This document shows, one piece after another, positions 1 through 6,932 of a DNA stretch of 7,928 bases. Origin of the DNA: Acidimicrobiaceae bacterium. GTDB lineage: Bacteria > Actinomycetota > Acidimicrobiia > Acidimicrobiales > Ilumatobacteraceae. How positions within the stretch are numbered: position 1 is the first letter of the stretch; each line of letters starts with the position of its first letter. Location of the stretch: contig DMQJ01000504.1 in the NCBI GenBank assembly GCA_003455715.1, forward strand, positions 1 through 7,928, written 5' to 3'. Below the pieces are notes generated by a model. That model was not told where the DNA came from, searched no databases, and was given only the letters and a program-made list of their open reading frames with translations. The translations under genes and the position numbers were made by a program.

Positions 1-1252
1 GCAGGAGGGCCGCCAGGTCGCCAGACGGCACGTCTTCGCCCGTGTGGGCCACGGTGCCTTCCTCGAACGCGGCGACGACCTCGCGCACCTGGTCGAACGG
101 CACGACCTCCTTGAACACGGTGAGCACCGCAGCCTTCACCAGGTTCTCGAGGATGACGCCGTCGCGCCCTTCCTCCAGCGACTCGACCTCCACCTTGCCG
201 CTGGTGCTCGCCGCCAGCGCGGCCAGGTCGCTCACCCGGGGCACCACCACTGTCTCGCCAGCGCGCAGGCCACGGCGCAAGGCGTTGGCGCCGAGCACCT
301 CGAGGTTGCTCACCGACAGGCGCACGCTCACACCGCTGCGCTGGTTGACCTGGTTGCTGCCACGGGCCAACTGGCTGAAGGCCGCCACCACTTGCTCCAT
401 GTAGTGCGGGGTGCGCACTTGGATGTCGCCGACCGACGGCGGGCGGGCCTCTTGCCGCATGATGGCCACTTCGATCTCGGCGTCGAGCGGGTAGTGGGTG
501 CGGATCTGGCTGCCGAAACGGTCTTTCAGCGGGGTGATGATGCGGCCACGGTTGGTGTAGTCCTCCGGGTTGGCACTGGCCACCAGCAGCACGTCGAGCG
601 GGAGGCGAACCGTGTAACCGCGGATCTGCACGTCGCGCTCTTCGAGCACATTGAGCAAGCCCACCTGGATGCGCTCGGACAGGTCGGGGATCTCGTTGAT
701 GGCGAAGATGCCACGGTTGGTGCGCGGCACGAGGCCGTAGTGCAGCGTCAGTTCGTCACTGAGGTAGCGGCCCTCGGCCACCTTGATGGGGTCGACTTCA
801 CCGATGAGGTCGGCGATCGACGTGTCGGGCGTGGCCAACTTCTCGCCGAAGCGGTGGTCGCGGTGCACCCAGTCGATGGGGGTGTTGTCGCCCATCTCGG
901 CCACCAGGTCGCGGGCATACCGGCTGACGGGGTGGTACGGGTCGTCGTGGATCTCGCTGCCAGCGATCTGCGGCATCCACTCGTCGAGCAGGCCGGTGAG
1001 GCTGCGGATCATGCGGGTCTTGGCCTGGCCTCGCTCGCCGAGGAAGATGACGTCGTGCCCTGCCAGCAGTGCGTTCTCGAGTTGCGGCATCACCGTGGAT
1101 TCGTAGCCGAGCACACCCTCGAACAGCGGCTGACCGGCCTGGATGCGGCCCACGGCGTTGCGGCGGATCTCCTCCTTCACCGGCACCGACTGCCAGCCCG
1201 AAGCCTTGAGCGCGCCGAGGGTGGCAGGGAGATGCGAGGGGTGTTCAGCCAT
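1..1252 (-). CDS. MoxR/ChlI-like AAA+ ATPase (partial, C-terminus beyond left edge)
   Basis: This open frame encodes 417 residues and reaches the left edge with no stop. It is an AAA+ ATPase of the Mg-chelatase ChlI/MoxR clade, often labelled 'sigma 54-interacting regulator' in actinomycetes. Visible motifs are Walker A GERGQAKT (residues 72-79), Walker B GIFAINE (181-187), sensor 1 ASANPED (225-231), and the LKDRFGSQIR segment (242-251) typical of ChlI-type proteins. The N-terminal part (VPVKEEIRRN, LFEGVLGYE, LLAGHDVIFLGERG) matches how this family usually reads. Such ATPases normally work with a von Willebrand A-domain partner as a metal-insertion or protein-remodelling pair, so a VWA gene may lie beyond the left edge; that is inference. 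An in-frame ATG also exists at 1264. Neither start has a clear Shine-Dalgarno, and 1252 is chosen as the start that best fits remembered relatives. The gene is divergent from modA. Its cellular substrate is unknown. Confidence 0.88.
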   Translation of the reverse strand, partial: MAEHPSHLPATLGALKASGWQSVPVKEEIRRNAVGRIQAGQPLFEGVLGYESTVMPQLENALLAGHDVIFLGERGQAKTRMIRSLTGLLDEWMPQIAGSEIHDDPYHPVSRYARDLVAEMGDNTPIDWVHRDHRFGEKLATPDTSIADLIGEVDPIKVAEGRYLSDELTLHYGLVPRTNRGIFAINEIPDLSERIQVGLLNVLEERDVQIRGYTVRLPLDVLLVASANPEDYTNRGRIITPLKDRFGSQIRTHYPLDAEIEVAIMRQEARPPSVGDIQVRTPHYMEQVVAAFSQLARGSNQVNQRSGVSVRLSVSNLEVLGANALRRGLRAGETVVVPRVSDLAALAASTSGKVEVESLEEGRDGVILENLVKAAVLTVFKEVVPFDQVREVVAAFEEGTVAHTGEDVPSGDLAALL

Positions 1253-1359
1253 GGCGGCGACCATACTGCGCGTCTCGCAGCGGTGTGGCAGCGTGCTCGT
1301 CGACTGGCACAGACACTCGAAGTCCGCCGAATAGTCAACGATGAACTATTGTGCTGTTC
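1253..1359. promoter_or_regulatory. Divergent intergenic control region
   Basis: This gap separates the minus-strand ATPase gene from modA and must hold the promoters of both. The right-hand third is AT-rich compared with its surroundings. On the minus strand a TTGACT hexamer (1338-1333) could be a -35 box for the ATPase gene, but no convincing -10 follows at 16-18 bp. On the plus strand a TATTGT hexamer lies just before the modA ATG. No terminator and no small gene is seen. Confidence 0.45.
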
Positions 1360-1365
1360 ATGAAC
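1330..1365. promoter_or_regulatory. Interleaved dyads at the modA start (candidate operator)
   Basis: Two inverted repeats of the same design sit side by side: AATAGT-N9-ACTATT (1330-1350) and ATGAAC-N9-GTTCAT (1341-1361). Their centres are 11 bp apart, about one helical turn. A third copy of the second half-site makes a perfect 10-bp palindrome, GTTCATGAAC (1356-1365), that covers the modA ATG. They overlap the probable -10 box and start codon, where a repressor would act. The motif does not resemble the Escherichia coli ModE site as I recall it. Short repeats in an AT-rich patch can arise by chance, so operator function is inference. Confidence 0.35.
1347..1352 (+). promoter_or_regulatory. 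Possible -10 box for a leaderless modA transcript
   Basis: TATTGT fits the actinobacterial TANNNT -10 pattern and ends seven bases before the ATG at 1360, so transcription could begin at the start codon. There is no Shine-Dalgarno before either candidate modA start, which agrees with a leaderless mRNA. No good -35 box is seen at 16-18 bp upstream, so this is weak. Confidence 0.3.
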
Positions 1366-2145
1366 TCACTTGGTCGCCGTCACCTCATCTCCCTTGTCGT
1401 TGCCGGGCTCGCACTGGTCGCCTGCTCGTCGGACGATCCTCCCGCCAGCGACACGAGCACGCGGTCCGCGGAGAGCGCCCTCACCGTCTTCGCGGCGGCG
1501 TCGCTCACCGATGCCTTCACCGAGATCGGCAACGCCTTCATGGCCCAGTACCCGGACACCACCATCACGTTCAACTTTGCAGCGTCATCCGAGTTGGTCA
1601 CCCAGATCAACGAGGGCGCACCCGCCGACGTGTTCGCGTCGGCCGATCTGAGCAACATGAGCAAGCTCACCGACGCCGACAACAACGGCTCCGAGCCAGT
1701 GGAGTTCGCAACCAACCAGGGTGAGATCATCGTCGCTCCCGGCAACCCCCTGGGCATCGCCTCGGTCGCCGACCTCGCCAACGACGACCTCATCGTTGTC
1801 GTCTGCGCGCCCGAGGTGCCATGCGGCAAGTACGCTGCGGCGATCTTCGAGAACGCAGGTGTCACGGTGACTGCAAAGTCGCTGGAGGAGAACGTGAAGG
1901 CCGTGGTCGCCAAGGTGACGCTCGGCGAAGCCGACGCCGGCATCGTCTATTCCACCGACGTGCGCGCCGCGGCCGATGCAGCCACTGGGGTCGCAATCCC
2001 GGCCGACATCAACGTCGTTGCCCAGTACCCGATCGTGGTCACCAAGGACGCCCCGAACCCCAAGGGCGCTCAGGCATTCATCGACTTCGTCACCGGCCCG
2101 CAGGGTCAGCAGATTCTCGCGTCGTACGGGTTCACCACACCATGA
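1360..2145 (+). CDS. modA: Molybdate ABC transporter, substrate-binding lipoprotein ModA
   Basis: The gene encodes 261 residues, the usual size for ModA. It is the extracytoplasmic protein that binds molybdate (and probably tungstate) and delivers it to ModB. The N-terminus is a lipoprotein signal: RR at residues 6-7, a hydrophobic stretch, then lipobox LVAC with the lipidated Cys at 22. The mature part opens with LTVFAAASLTDAF (41-53), and AASSELV (74-80) follows; these carry the two oxyanion-binding serines of the family. ADVFASAD (89-96), VPCG (153-156) and ADAGIVYSTD (191-200) complete the ligand site. Cys155 is where the E. coli protein has Ala125. ATG 1360 was chosen over an in-frame GTG at 1351 because it gives a compact signal peptide and fits a leaderless promoter. 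Its stop overlaps the modB start (ATGA). Confidence 0.93.
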   Translation: MNSLGRRHLISLVVAGLALVACSSDDPPASDTSTRSAESALTVFAAASLTDAFTEIGNAFMAQYPDTTITFNFAASSELVTQINEGAPADVFASADLSNMSKLTDADNNGSEPVEFATNQGEIIVAPGNPLGIASVADLANDDLIVVVCAPEVPCGKYAAAIFENAGVTVTAKSLEENVKAVVAKVTLGEADAGIVYSTDVRAAADAATGVAIPADINVVAQYPIVVTKDAPNPKGAQAFIDFVTGPQGQQILASYGFTTP

Positions 2146-2972
2146 CCAAGGCGCGGCACGAGGGCGTCGTCGCCAGGAATCGACTTCCGCTTCCGGTGCC
2201 GGCGCTCGCGTTGGCCATGGTCGCCGTCGCCTTCTTCGCGCTCCCTCTGGCCGGCTTGCTGTGGCGCGCTCCGTGGAGCAAGGCGTGGGGGTACCTCACA
2301 GCCGACGACTCGCTCACCGCGCTGCGCCTGTCGCTGGTGTGCTCGCTGTGGGCCACCGCTCTGTCGGTGGTGTTCGGTGTGCCACTTGCGTGGCTGCTCG
2401 CTCGGGTGGAGTTCCGTGGGCGGCGCGTCGTGCGTGCCCTGTGCACCTTGTCGATGGTGCTGCCGCCGGTGGTGGGCGGCGTGGCCCTGTTCTTCGCACT
2501 CGGGCGTCGCGGCATCGTGGGCCAGTACCTGTACCGCTGGTTCGACTTCACCCTGCCGTTCACCACCACGGGAGTGGTCATTGCCCAGACCTTCGTGGCG
2601 ATGCCCTTCCTCGTCATCACGGTGGAGGCCGCCTTCCGCCAGGTCGACACCCGGGTGGAGGATGCGTCACGCACGCTCGGCGCCTCGCGCTGGTACACGT
2701 TCCGGCGGGTCACCCTTCCCACCATCCGCCCTGCGCTCGCGGCGGGTGCGGTGCTGGCCTGGGCGCGGGCACTCGGCGAGTTCGGCGCCACCATCACGTT
2801 CGCCGGCAACTTCCCCGGCACCACGCAAACCCTGCCGCTCTCGGTCTACCTGTCGTTGCAGAGCAACCCGGAGGCGGCGCTGGTGCTCGCACTCGTGCTC
2901 ATCGCCGTGTCGTTCATCGTCCTGGTGGGGCTGCGCGAGCGGTGGTTCGCGCGACCGGGAGTGCAGCCGTGA
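2142..2972 (+). CDS. modB: Molybdate ABC transporter permease ModB
   Basis: This 276-residue integral membrane protein forms the channel of the molybdate importer in the cytoplasmic membrane. Hydrophobic segments lie at about 19-42, 60-85, 98-120, 143-163, 195-220 and 243-265. The EAA loop, which docks on the ATPase, is VEDASRTLGASRWYTFRRVTLP (about 172-193). The sequence ARALGEFGATITFAGN (208-223) followed by PGTTQTLPL (225-233) is characteristic of ModB and separates it from sulfate CysT/CysW permeases. The start is fixed by the ATGA overlap with modA at 2142-2145. The stop overlaps the GTG start of the ATPase gene in the same way. The normal partner would be a full-length ModC; here the next gene carries only the ModC N-terminus. 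Confidence 0.93.
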   Translation: MTKARHEGVVARNRLPLPVPALALAMVAVAFFALPLAGLLWRAPWSKAWGYLTADDSLTALRLSLVCSLWATALSVVFGVPLAWLLARVEFRGRRVVRALCTLSMVLPPVVGGVALFFALGRRGIVGQYLYRWFDFTLPFTTTGVVIAQTFVAMPFLVITVEAAFRQVDTRVEDASRTLGASRWYTFRRVTLPTIRPALAAGAVLAWARALGEFGATITFAGNFPGTTQTLPLSVYLSLQSNPEAALVLALVLIAVSFIVLVGLRERWFARPGVQP

Positions 2973-3895
2973 GTCTCCATGTCGACATCTCATTGCGCCT
3001 CGGCACGCTCGACATCGAGGCCACGCTCGACGTGCAGCCCGGTGAGGTGGTGGCGCTGCTCGGCCCCAACGGTGCCGGGAAGAGCACCACGGTGCGCATG
3101 CTCACCACCCTCCTCCGCCCCACGGCTGGGCGCGCCACGGTTGCCGGCTTCGACGTCGCCACGCAGGCCAACGACGTTCGCCGCAGTATTGGCGTAGCGC
3201 TGCAAGACGCAGCCATCGACCCGCTGATGACCGGCCGCGAACTGCTCGATCTGCAGGCCGTGCTCTACGGCATCGCCCCCTCGGCCGTCCGCACCCGCGG
3301 CGACGAACTGCTCGAGCGCGTCGGCCTCACCGCCGCCGCCGACCGCCGCGTGGGCACCTACTCAGGCGGCATGCGCCGCCGACTCGACCTTGCGCTCAGC
3401 CTCATCCATCAGCCCACCGTGCTCTTTCTCGACGAGCCCACCACCGGCCTCGACCCGATGAGCCGCATCACCCTGTGGGAGGAAGTGCGCCGCCTCAACC
3501 GCGAAGGCACCACCGTGCTGCTCACCACCCAGTACCTCGAGGAGGCCGATCAACTCGCCGATCGCGTGGCCATCATCGACCACGGTCGCATTGTGCGGGA
3601 GGGCACGCCCACCGCGCTGAAGGCCGAGGTGGGTGCACCCACGCTGCAGGTGAGCGTCGCCGCCGACCATGTGGAGACCGCACGCGACGTGTTGGCCCGC
3701 TTCGGTGAACTACGCCCCACTCCGGAGGGCACGCTGGGCGTGGGCCTGTCGGGTGGGGCCACTGTGGTCACCGACGTGGTGCGAGCGCTCGACGATGCCG
3801 GCGCCCCGGTGCACCACCTCGAACTCAACGAGCCGAGCCTCGACGACGTGTTCGCCGAGGCAACGGGGTATCGCCTCGAGGGGGCAGGAAGTTGA
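2969..3895 (+). CDS. Hybrid ABC ATPase: ModC-like N-terminus fused to DrrA-type ATPase
   Basis: This 308-residue ATP-binding subunit starts at GTG 2969, which overlaps the modB stop (GTGA) and has GGGAG seven bases upstream. Residues 1-31 (SLHVDISLRLG..., VQPGEVVALL) resemble ModC and lack the usual DrrA opening with its KxFG/KxYG A-loop. Walker A is GPNGAGKST (32-40). From about residue 41 it is DrrA-type: TTLLRP-AGRATVAGFDV, RRSIGVALQ with Q-loop Gln79, LMTGRENL-like LMTGRELL (86-93), signature YSGGM (131-135), Walker B VLFLDEP (151-157), and TTQYLEEADQLADR (186-199), with Gln188 in the H-loop place as is common in DrrA. The C-terminus ends in EPSLDDVF (288-295), a DrrA-family hallmark, and has no TOBE/Mop molybdate domain. 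All core motifs are present, so it could be active. It most likely drives the two permeases that follow. Whether it can also serve ModB is unknown, and an assembly chimera is possible. Confidence 0.9.
   Translation: MSLHVDISLRLGTLDIEATLDVQPGEVVALLGPNGAGKSTTVRMLTTLLRPTAGRATVAGFDVATQANDVRRSIGVALQDAAIDPLMTGRELLDLQAVLYGIAPSAVRTRGDELLERVGLTAAADRRVGTYSGGMRRRLDLALSLIHQPTVLFLDEPTTGLDPMSRITLWEEVRRLNREGTTVLLTTQYLEEADQLADRVAIIDHGRIVREGTPTALKAEVGAPTLQVSVAADHVETARDVLARFGELRPTPEGTLGVGLSGGATVVTDVVRALDDAGAPVHHLELNEPSLDDVFAEATGYRLEGAGS
3062..3088 (+). other. Probable modC/drrA junction at the Walker A codons
   Basis: These nine codons encode GPNGAGKST, shared almost exactly by ModC and DrrA proteins. Protein similarity switches from ModC-like before this stretch to DrrA-like after it, so the crossover or mis-join should fall within or close to it. 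No frameshift or obvious base-composition step is visible by eye. Confidence 0.6.
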
Positions 3896-4716
3896 GCGTC
3901 GCCGTCGCAGTCGAGCCCCTCGCCTCACCGTCGCCACGCGGTTCGGTGTGGTGGGCGCAGACCTGGGCCATGTCGAAGCGGTCGATCCTCGCCATCGTGC
4001 GCCAGCCAGCGCTGGTGCTCCCCTCGCTGATCTTCCCTCTGTTCTTCGCTGCCCTCGGCACCTCGTCATTCGGGCGGGCCACCGCACTGCCGGGCTTCCC
4101 CCAGGTCGACAGCTTCCTCGACTTCTCGCTGGCGGGCAGCGTGGTGCAGGGGGTGCTCTTTGGCAGCGTCACCGGCGGCACGGCGTTGGCCACCGACATC
4201 GAGTTGGGGTTCTTCGACCGTTTGCTGGCCACACCCACCTCACGCGTCAGCATCCTCCTCGGTCGGCTCGCCGGTGCCGCTGCGTTCGGTGCGGCGCAAG
4301 CGCTCTTCTTCACCGTCGTGCTGCTGCCGTTCGGTGTGTCCATCAAGGCGGGCGTGGCAGGTGTGGCGGTCATCGTGGTGTCAGGTGCTCTCACCGCGAT
4401 GGCCATCGGTGGCTTCACCGCCGCCATGGCGCTGCGCACCGGGTCGAGCGAAGCCGTGCAGGGCAGCTTCCCGCTGCTGTTCATCGCCTTGTTCTTCTCC
4501 AGTGCGTTCTTTCCCCGCCAGAACATGGACGGCGCGTACAAGGCCGTTGCCGATGCCAACCCCATCAGCTATCTGGTGGAAGGCATCCGCGGTCTCACCA
4601 TCGAGGGGTTCACCGCCGCCAACGTCGCCAAGGCCCTGCTGGTACCGGTGGGCATCGGGGTTGCCTCGGTCGCACTCGCCCTACGCGCACTCCGCAGCAG
4701 GTTGGCCGCACGATGA
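3892..4716 (+). CDS. ABC-2 type export permease (DrrB-like)
   Basis: This 274-residue membrane protein is one of two permeases expected to form an exporter with the preceding DrrA-type ATPase. It has a cytoplasmic N-terminus of about 40 residues, then about six hydrophobic segments (roughly 40-57, 78-98, 122-147, 154-181, 191-207, 247-265). Family marks are TDIELGFFDRLLATPTSR (101-118) in the first cytoplasmic loop and NPISYLVEGIRGL (223-235) near the end. The start is TTG 3892, overlapping the ATPase stop (TTGA), with GAGGGGG at 3878-3884 as ribosome-binding site seven bases upstream. The cargo cannot be read from the sequence; relatives export anthracyclines, other hydrophobic drugs or lipids. 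Confidence 0.88.
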   Translation: MSVAVAVEPLASPSPRGSVWWAQTWAMSKRSILAIVRQPALVLPSLIFPLFFAALGTSSFGRATALPGFPQVDSFLDFSLAGSVVQGVLFGSVTGGTALATDIELGFFDRLLATPTSRVSILLGRLAGAAAFGAAQALFFTVVLLPFGVSIKAGVAGVAVIVVSGALTAMAIGGFTAAMALRTGSSEAVQGSFPLLFIALFFSSAFFPRQNMDGAYKAVADANPISYLVEGIRGLTIEGFTAANVAKALLVPVGIGVASVALALRALRSRLAAR

Positions 4717-5528
4717 GCACACCAGGCACCCACGTCCTTTCGCACGCCGATCAAGCCCCTGGCGGCACCGTGTTGCGCAGCTCGCGTGGCATTGCCCTGC
4801 GTGGCTTGCGCGCCATCGTGCGCCTGCCGTCAGCATTCTTTCCCGCGATGATGATGCCGATCTTCCAGGCCATCGCCTTCAGCGGCACGTTCTTCGCCAT
4901 CACGAAGATCCCCGGCTTCCCCACCGACCGCAGTATCAACTGGTTCCTCCCCCTCGCCGCGGTGATGGGTTCCGGCTTCAGTGGGGTCGGCGTCGGGTTC
5001 ACCACCATCCGCGATCTTGAGAGCGGCTTCTTCGATCGCCTGCGCATGGCTCCCGTGCCTCGCACCGCGCTGGTCATCGGCCCGCTGCTCGCGGTGTGGG
5101 TGCGCACCCTGCTGGTGCTCGCCGCGGTCACGGTGGTCGGTGTGTTGTTCGGCGCTCGGCTCACGGGCGGGCCGATGGCGCTGCTCACGTTGGCGGCGGC
5201 CGGGCTCGGCACGGCCACCATCGGTGCGGGATGGAGCCTCGGATTGGCCTACCGGTTCCGCGACATGCGCGCCGCCGCCTTGATGCAACTGGGCTTGTTC
5301 AACGCCATCTTCCTCACCAACGCGCAAGCGCCGCTGAACGTGATGACAGGGTGGTTGCACGCAGTGGCCAAGGTGAATCCGTTCACCAACATCCTCCGTC
5401 TCGGTCGCCAAGGCTTCCTCGGGGATGTCACCTGGGACGGCAGCTGGGGTGGCCTCGTTGCGATCGCGGTGCTCACTGCATTGGCCTGGCTGTTCGCCCA
5501 GACCGGGCTCCGCCGCCTCGACGCCTAA
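4713..5528 (+). CDS. ABC-2 type export permease (DrrC-like)
   Basis: This 271-residue membrane protein is the second permease of the exporter and a distant paralogue of the preceding one. Both carry the same loop motif, here LESGFFDRLRMAPVPR (102-117), and a late NP motif, here VNPFTNILRLGRQGF (221-235). Hydrophobic segments lie at about 42-63, 77-97, 119-148, 154-179, 188-203 and 247-262. The start is fixed by the ATGA overlap at 4713-4716. It is the last gene of the run that begins with modA; the next gene is 57 bp away behind its own promoter, and no strong GC hairpin with a T-run is seen between them. Two separate permeases following one ATPase is the classic DrrABC order. Confidence 0.88.
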   Translation: MSTPGTHVLSHADQAPGGTVLRSSRGIALRGLRAIVRLPSAFFPAMMMPIFQAIAFSGTFFAITKIPGFPTDRSINWFLPLAAVMGSGFSGVGVGFTTIRDLESGFFDRLRMAPVPRTALVIGPLLAVWVRTLLVLAAVTVVGVLFGARLTGGPMALLTLAAAGLGTATIGAGWSLGLAYRFRDMRAAALMQLGLFNAIFLTNAQAPLNVMTGWLHAVAKVNPFTNILRLGRQGFLGDVTWDGSWGGLVAIAVLTALAWLFAQTGLRRLDA

Positions 5529-5549
5529 CCATTCGACAGCGATCATCCA

Positions 5550-5579
5550 TCGACACGAGCGATTCGCTTGTGTTAGGGT
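5550..5579 (+). promoter_or_regulatory. Promoter of the aminotransferase-SDR operon (leaderless type)
   Basis: TCGACA (5550-5555) matches the -35 consensus TTGACA at five of six bases. After 18 bases TAGGGT (5574-5579) fits the actinobacterial -10 pattern TANNNT. The -10 box ends six bases before the ATG at 5586, so the transcript would start at or next to the A of the start codon, with no leader. Confidence 0.6.
5553..5573. promoter_or_regulatory. 21-bp palindrome in the promoter spacer (candidate operator)
   Basis: ACAC-G-AGCGA-T-TCGCT-T-GTGT is an inverted repeat around position 5563 with nine of ten arm pairs matching; the only mismatch is G5557/T5569. It overlaps the end of the -35 box and fills the spacer up to the base before the -10 box, so a bound dimer would block RNA polymerase. 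Size and symmetry suit a TetR- or GntR-type repressor, but no regulator gene is in the window. The centre leaves too small a loop, with no T-run, for a terminator. Confidence 0.55.
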
Positions 5580-5585
5580 GGGTTC

Positions 5586-6932
5586 ATGATCGATCGACAG
5601 CGTCTCTCGTCATTGCATGCAGCGGAAGAACAGCGGTTCATCGACACCCACCCCCGCTCTCGCGAACTCGCCGCTGAGGCCAAGGGCAGCCTGCTCGGCG
5701 GCGTGCCCATGGCCTGGATGACCCGCTGGCCCGGTTCGTTCCCCCTCTTCTTCGAGCGCGCTGGCGGTGCGCGGTTCACCGACGTTGATGGCCACGAGTA
5801 CGTCGACTTCTGTCTCGGCGACACCGGGGCGATGACCGGCCACGCCCTCCCACAGGTGGCCGATGCCCTCTACCACCAAGCCCGGCGAGGCATCACCACC
5901 ATGTTGCCGAGCACCGACGCCGCATGGGTGGGCAGCGAACTGGCCCGGCGCTTCGGGCTCCCCATCTGGCAGATGGCCATGACAGCCACCGACGCCAACC
6001 GCTTCGTGCTGCGCTTCGCCCGCTTCCTCACCGGGCGACAGAAGGTGCTGGTGTTCGATTGGTGCTACCACGGCAGTGTCGATGAGACGCTCGCAGTGCT
6101 CGGCCCCGACGGCAGGCCCCAGCCGCGGGGCGGCAACATCGGCCCACAGGTGCACCCTGAACTGACCACCGTGGTGGTGCCGTTCAACGACATCCCGGCG
6201 CTCGAGGCAGCGCTGGCGACGGGCGAGATTGCCTGCGTGCTCGCCGAGCCCGCGCTCACCAACATCGGCATCGTGCTCCCCGAGCCCGGCTTCCACGACG
6301 CGCTCCGGCGGCTCACCCGCCGCTACGGCACCCTGCTGGCCATCGACGAGACGCACACCATCTGCACCGGACCCGGTGGCGCCACCGCAGCGTGGGGCCT
6401 CGAGCCCGACTTCTTCGTCATCGGCAAGACCATCGGTGGCGGCATGCCAGCGGCGGCCTACGGCTGCACCACCGAGATCGCAACCCAGCTCAATCGACTG
6501 TTGGCCGACAAGAGCATCGACACCAGCGGCGTGGGCGGCACACTCACCGGCAACGCGCTGGCGCTCGCCGCCGTGCGAGCCACCCTGTCGACAACACTCC
6601 GCGACGATGACTTCGAAGTGATGATTCCAATGGCCACGGCCTGGGCTGATGGCGTGCAACGCGTCATCGACAAGTACGACCTGCCGTGGAACGTGCAGCA
6701 GCTCGGCTGCCGCGCCGAGTACTGGTTCTGCCCACCGCCTCGCGATGGCGCGGCCGCAGCAGCCGCCATCGACCACGAACTCGACGCGTTCATGCACCTG
6801 TGGGCGGTGAATCGGGGCATCTTGCTGACGCCGTTCCACAACATGGCGCTTGTCTCGCCGCATCACTCGATGGCCGACGTCGACCTGCACACCGACGTGT
6901 TCGCCGATGCCGTGGCAGCATTGGTGGAATGA
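5586..6932 (+). CDS. Class III PLP-dependent aminotransferase (glutamate-1-semialdehyde aminomutase-like)
   Basis: This 448-residue cytosolic enzyme has the fold of class III aminotransferases. The lysine that binds pyridoxal phosphate is in [11 protein letters not shown] (276-286, Lys281). The Asp that contacts the PLP ring nitrogen is in AIDETHT (252-258, Asp254), and the ring-stacking aromatic is in CYHGS (160-164). [27 protein letters not shown] (218-244) is strongly conserved in relatives. Where most members have SGTEAN it has TATDAN (133-138), which marks a less-studied subgroup annotated only as aspartate aminotransferase family or GSA-like. True HemL is unlikely, because that motif differs and the neighbours are two SDRs rather than haem genes. 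The amino substrate is unknown. ATG 5586 is supported by the promoter spacing. The stop overlaps the next start (ATGA). Confidence 0.88.
   Translation: MIDRQRLSSLHAAEEQRFIDTHPRSRELAAEAKGSLLGGVPMAWMTRWPGSFPLFFERAGGARFTDVDGHEYVDFCLGDTGAMTGHALPQVADALYHQARRGITTMLPSTDAAWVGSELARRFGLPIWQMAMTATDANRFVLRFARFLTGRQKVLVFDWCYHGSVDETLAVLGPDGRPQPRGGNIGPQVHPELTTVVVPFNDIPALEAALATGEIACVLAEPALTNIGIVLPEPGFHDALRRLTRRYGTLLAIDETHTICTGPGGATAAWGLEPDFFVIGKTIGGGMPAAAYGCTTEIATQLNRLLADKSIDTSGVGGTLTGNALALAAVRATLSTTLRDDDFEVMIPMATAWADGVQRVIDKYDLPWNVQQLGCRAEYWFCPPPRDGAAAAAAIDHELDAFMHLWAVNRGILLTPFHNMALVSPHHSMADVDLHTDVFADAVAALVE

Noticed and set aside
44..1363. A 439-codon plus-strand open frame rich in His, Ala and Val.
   Set aside because: It is the antisense shadow of the ATPase gene, which shows clear Walker A, Walker B and sensor motifs on the minus strand.
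1821..2972. A longer reading of modB starting inside modA.
   Set aside because: The first ~107 codons are an arginine-rich off-frame reading of modA; the true start is the ATGA overlap at 2142.
1976..3895. A longer reading of the ATPase gene starting inside modA and running through modB.
   Set aside because: Everything before GTG 2969 is an off-frame reading of modA and modB. The GTGA overlap and the GGGAG ribosome-binding site mark the real start.
2969..3895. Gln188 in place of the H-loop His as a sign of a dead ATPase.
   Set aside because: TTQYLEEAD is the normal sequence in many DrrA-type ATPases, so it is a family feature and not damage.
3669..5528. A 619-codon frame containing the second permease, suggesting a large fusion.
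   Set aside because: The part before 4713 is an off-frame reading of the ATPase and first permease genes; the membrane protein begins at ATG 4713.
5553..5573. The palindrome after the last permease gene as a rho-independent terminator.
   Set aside because: The loop would be a single base and no T-run follows; its place between -35 and -10 boxes fits an operator better.
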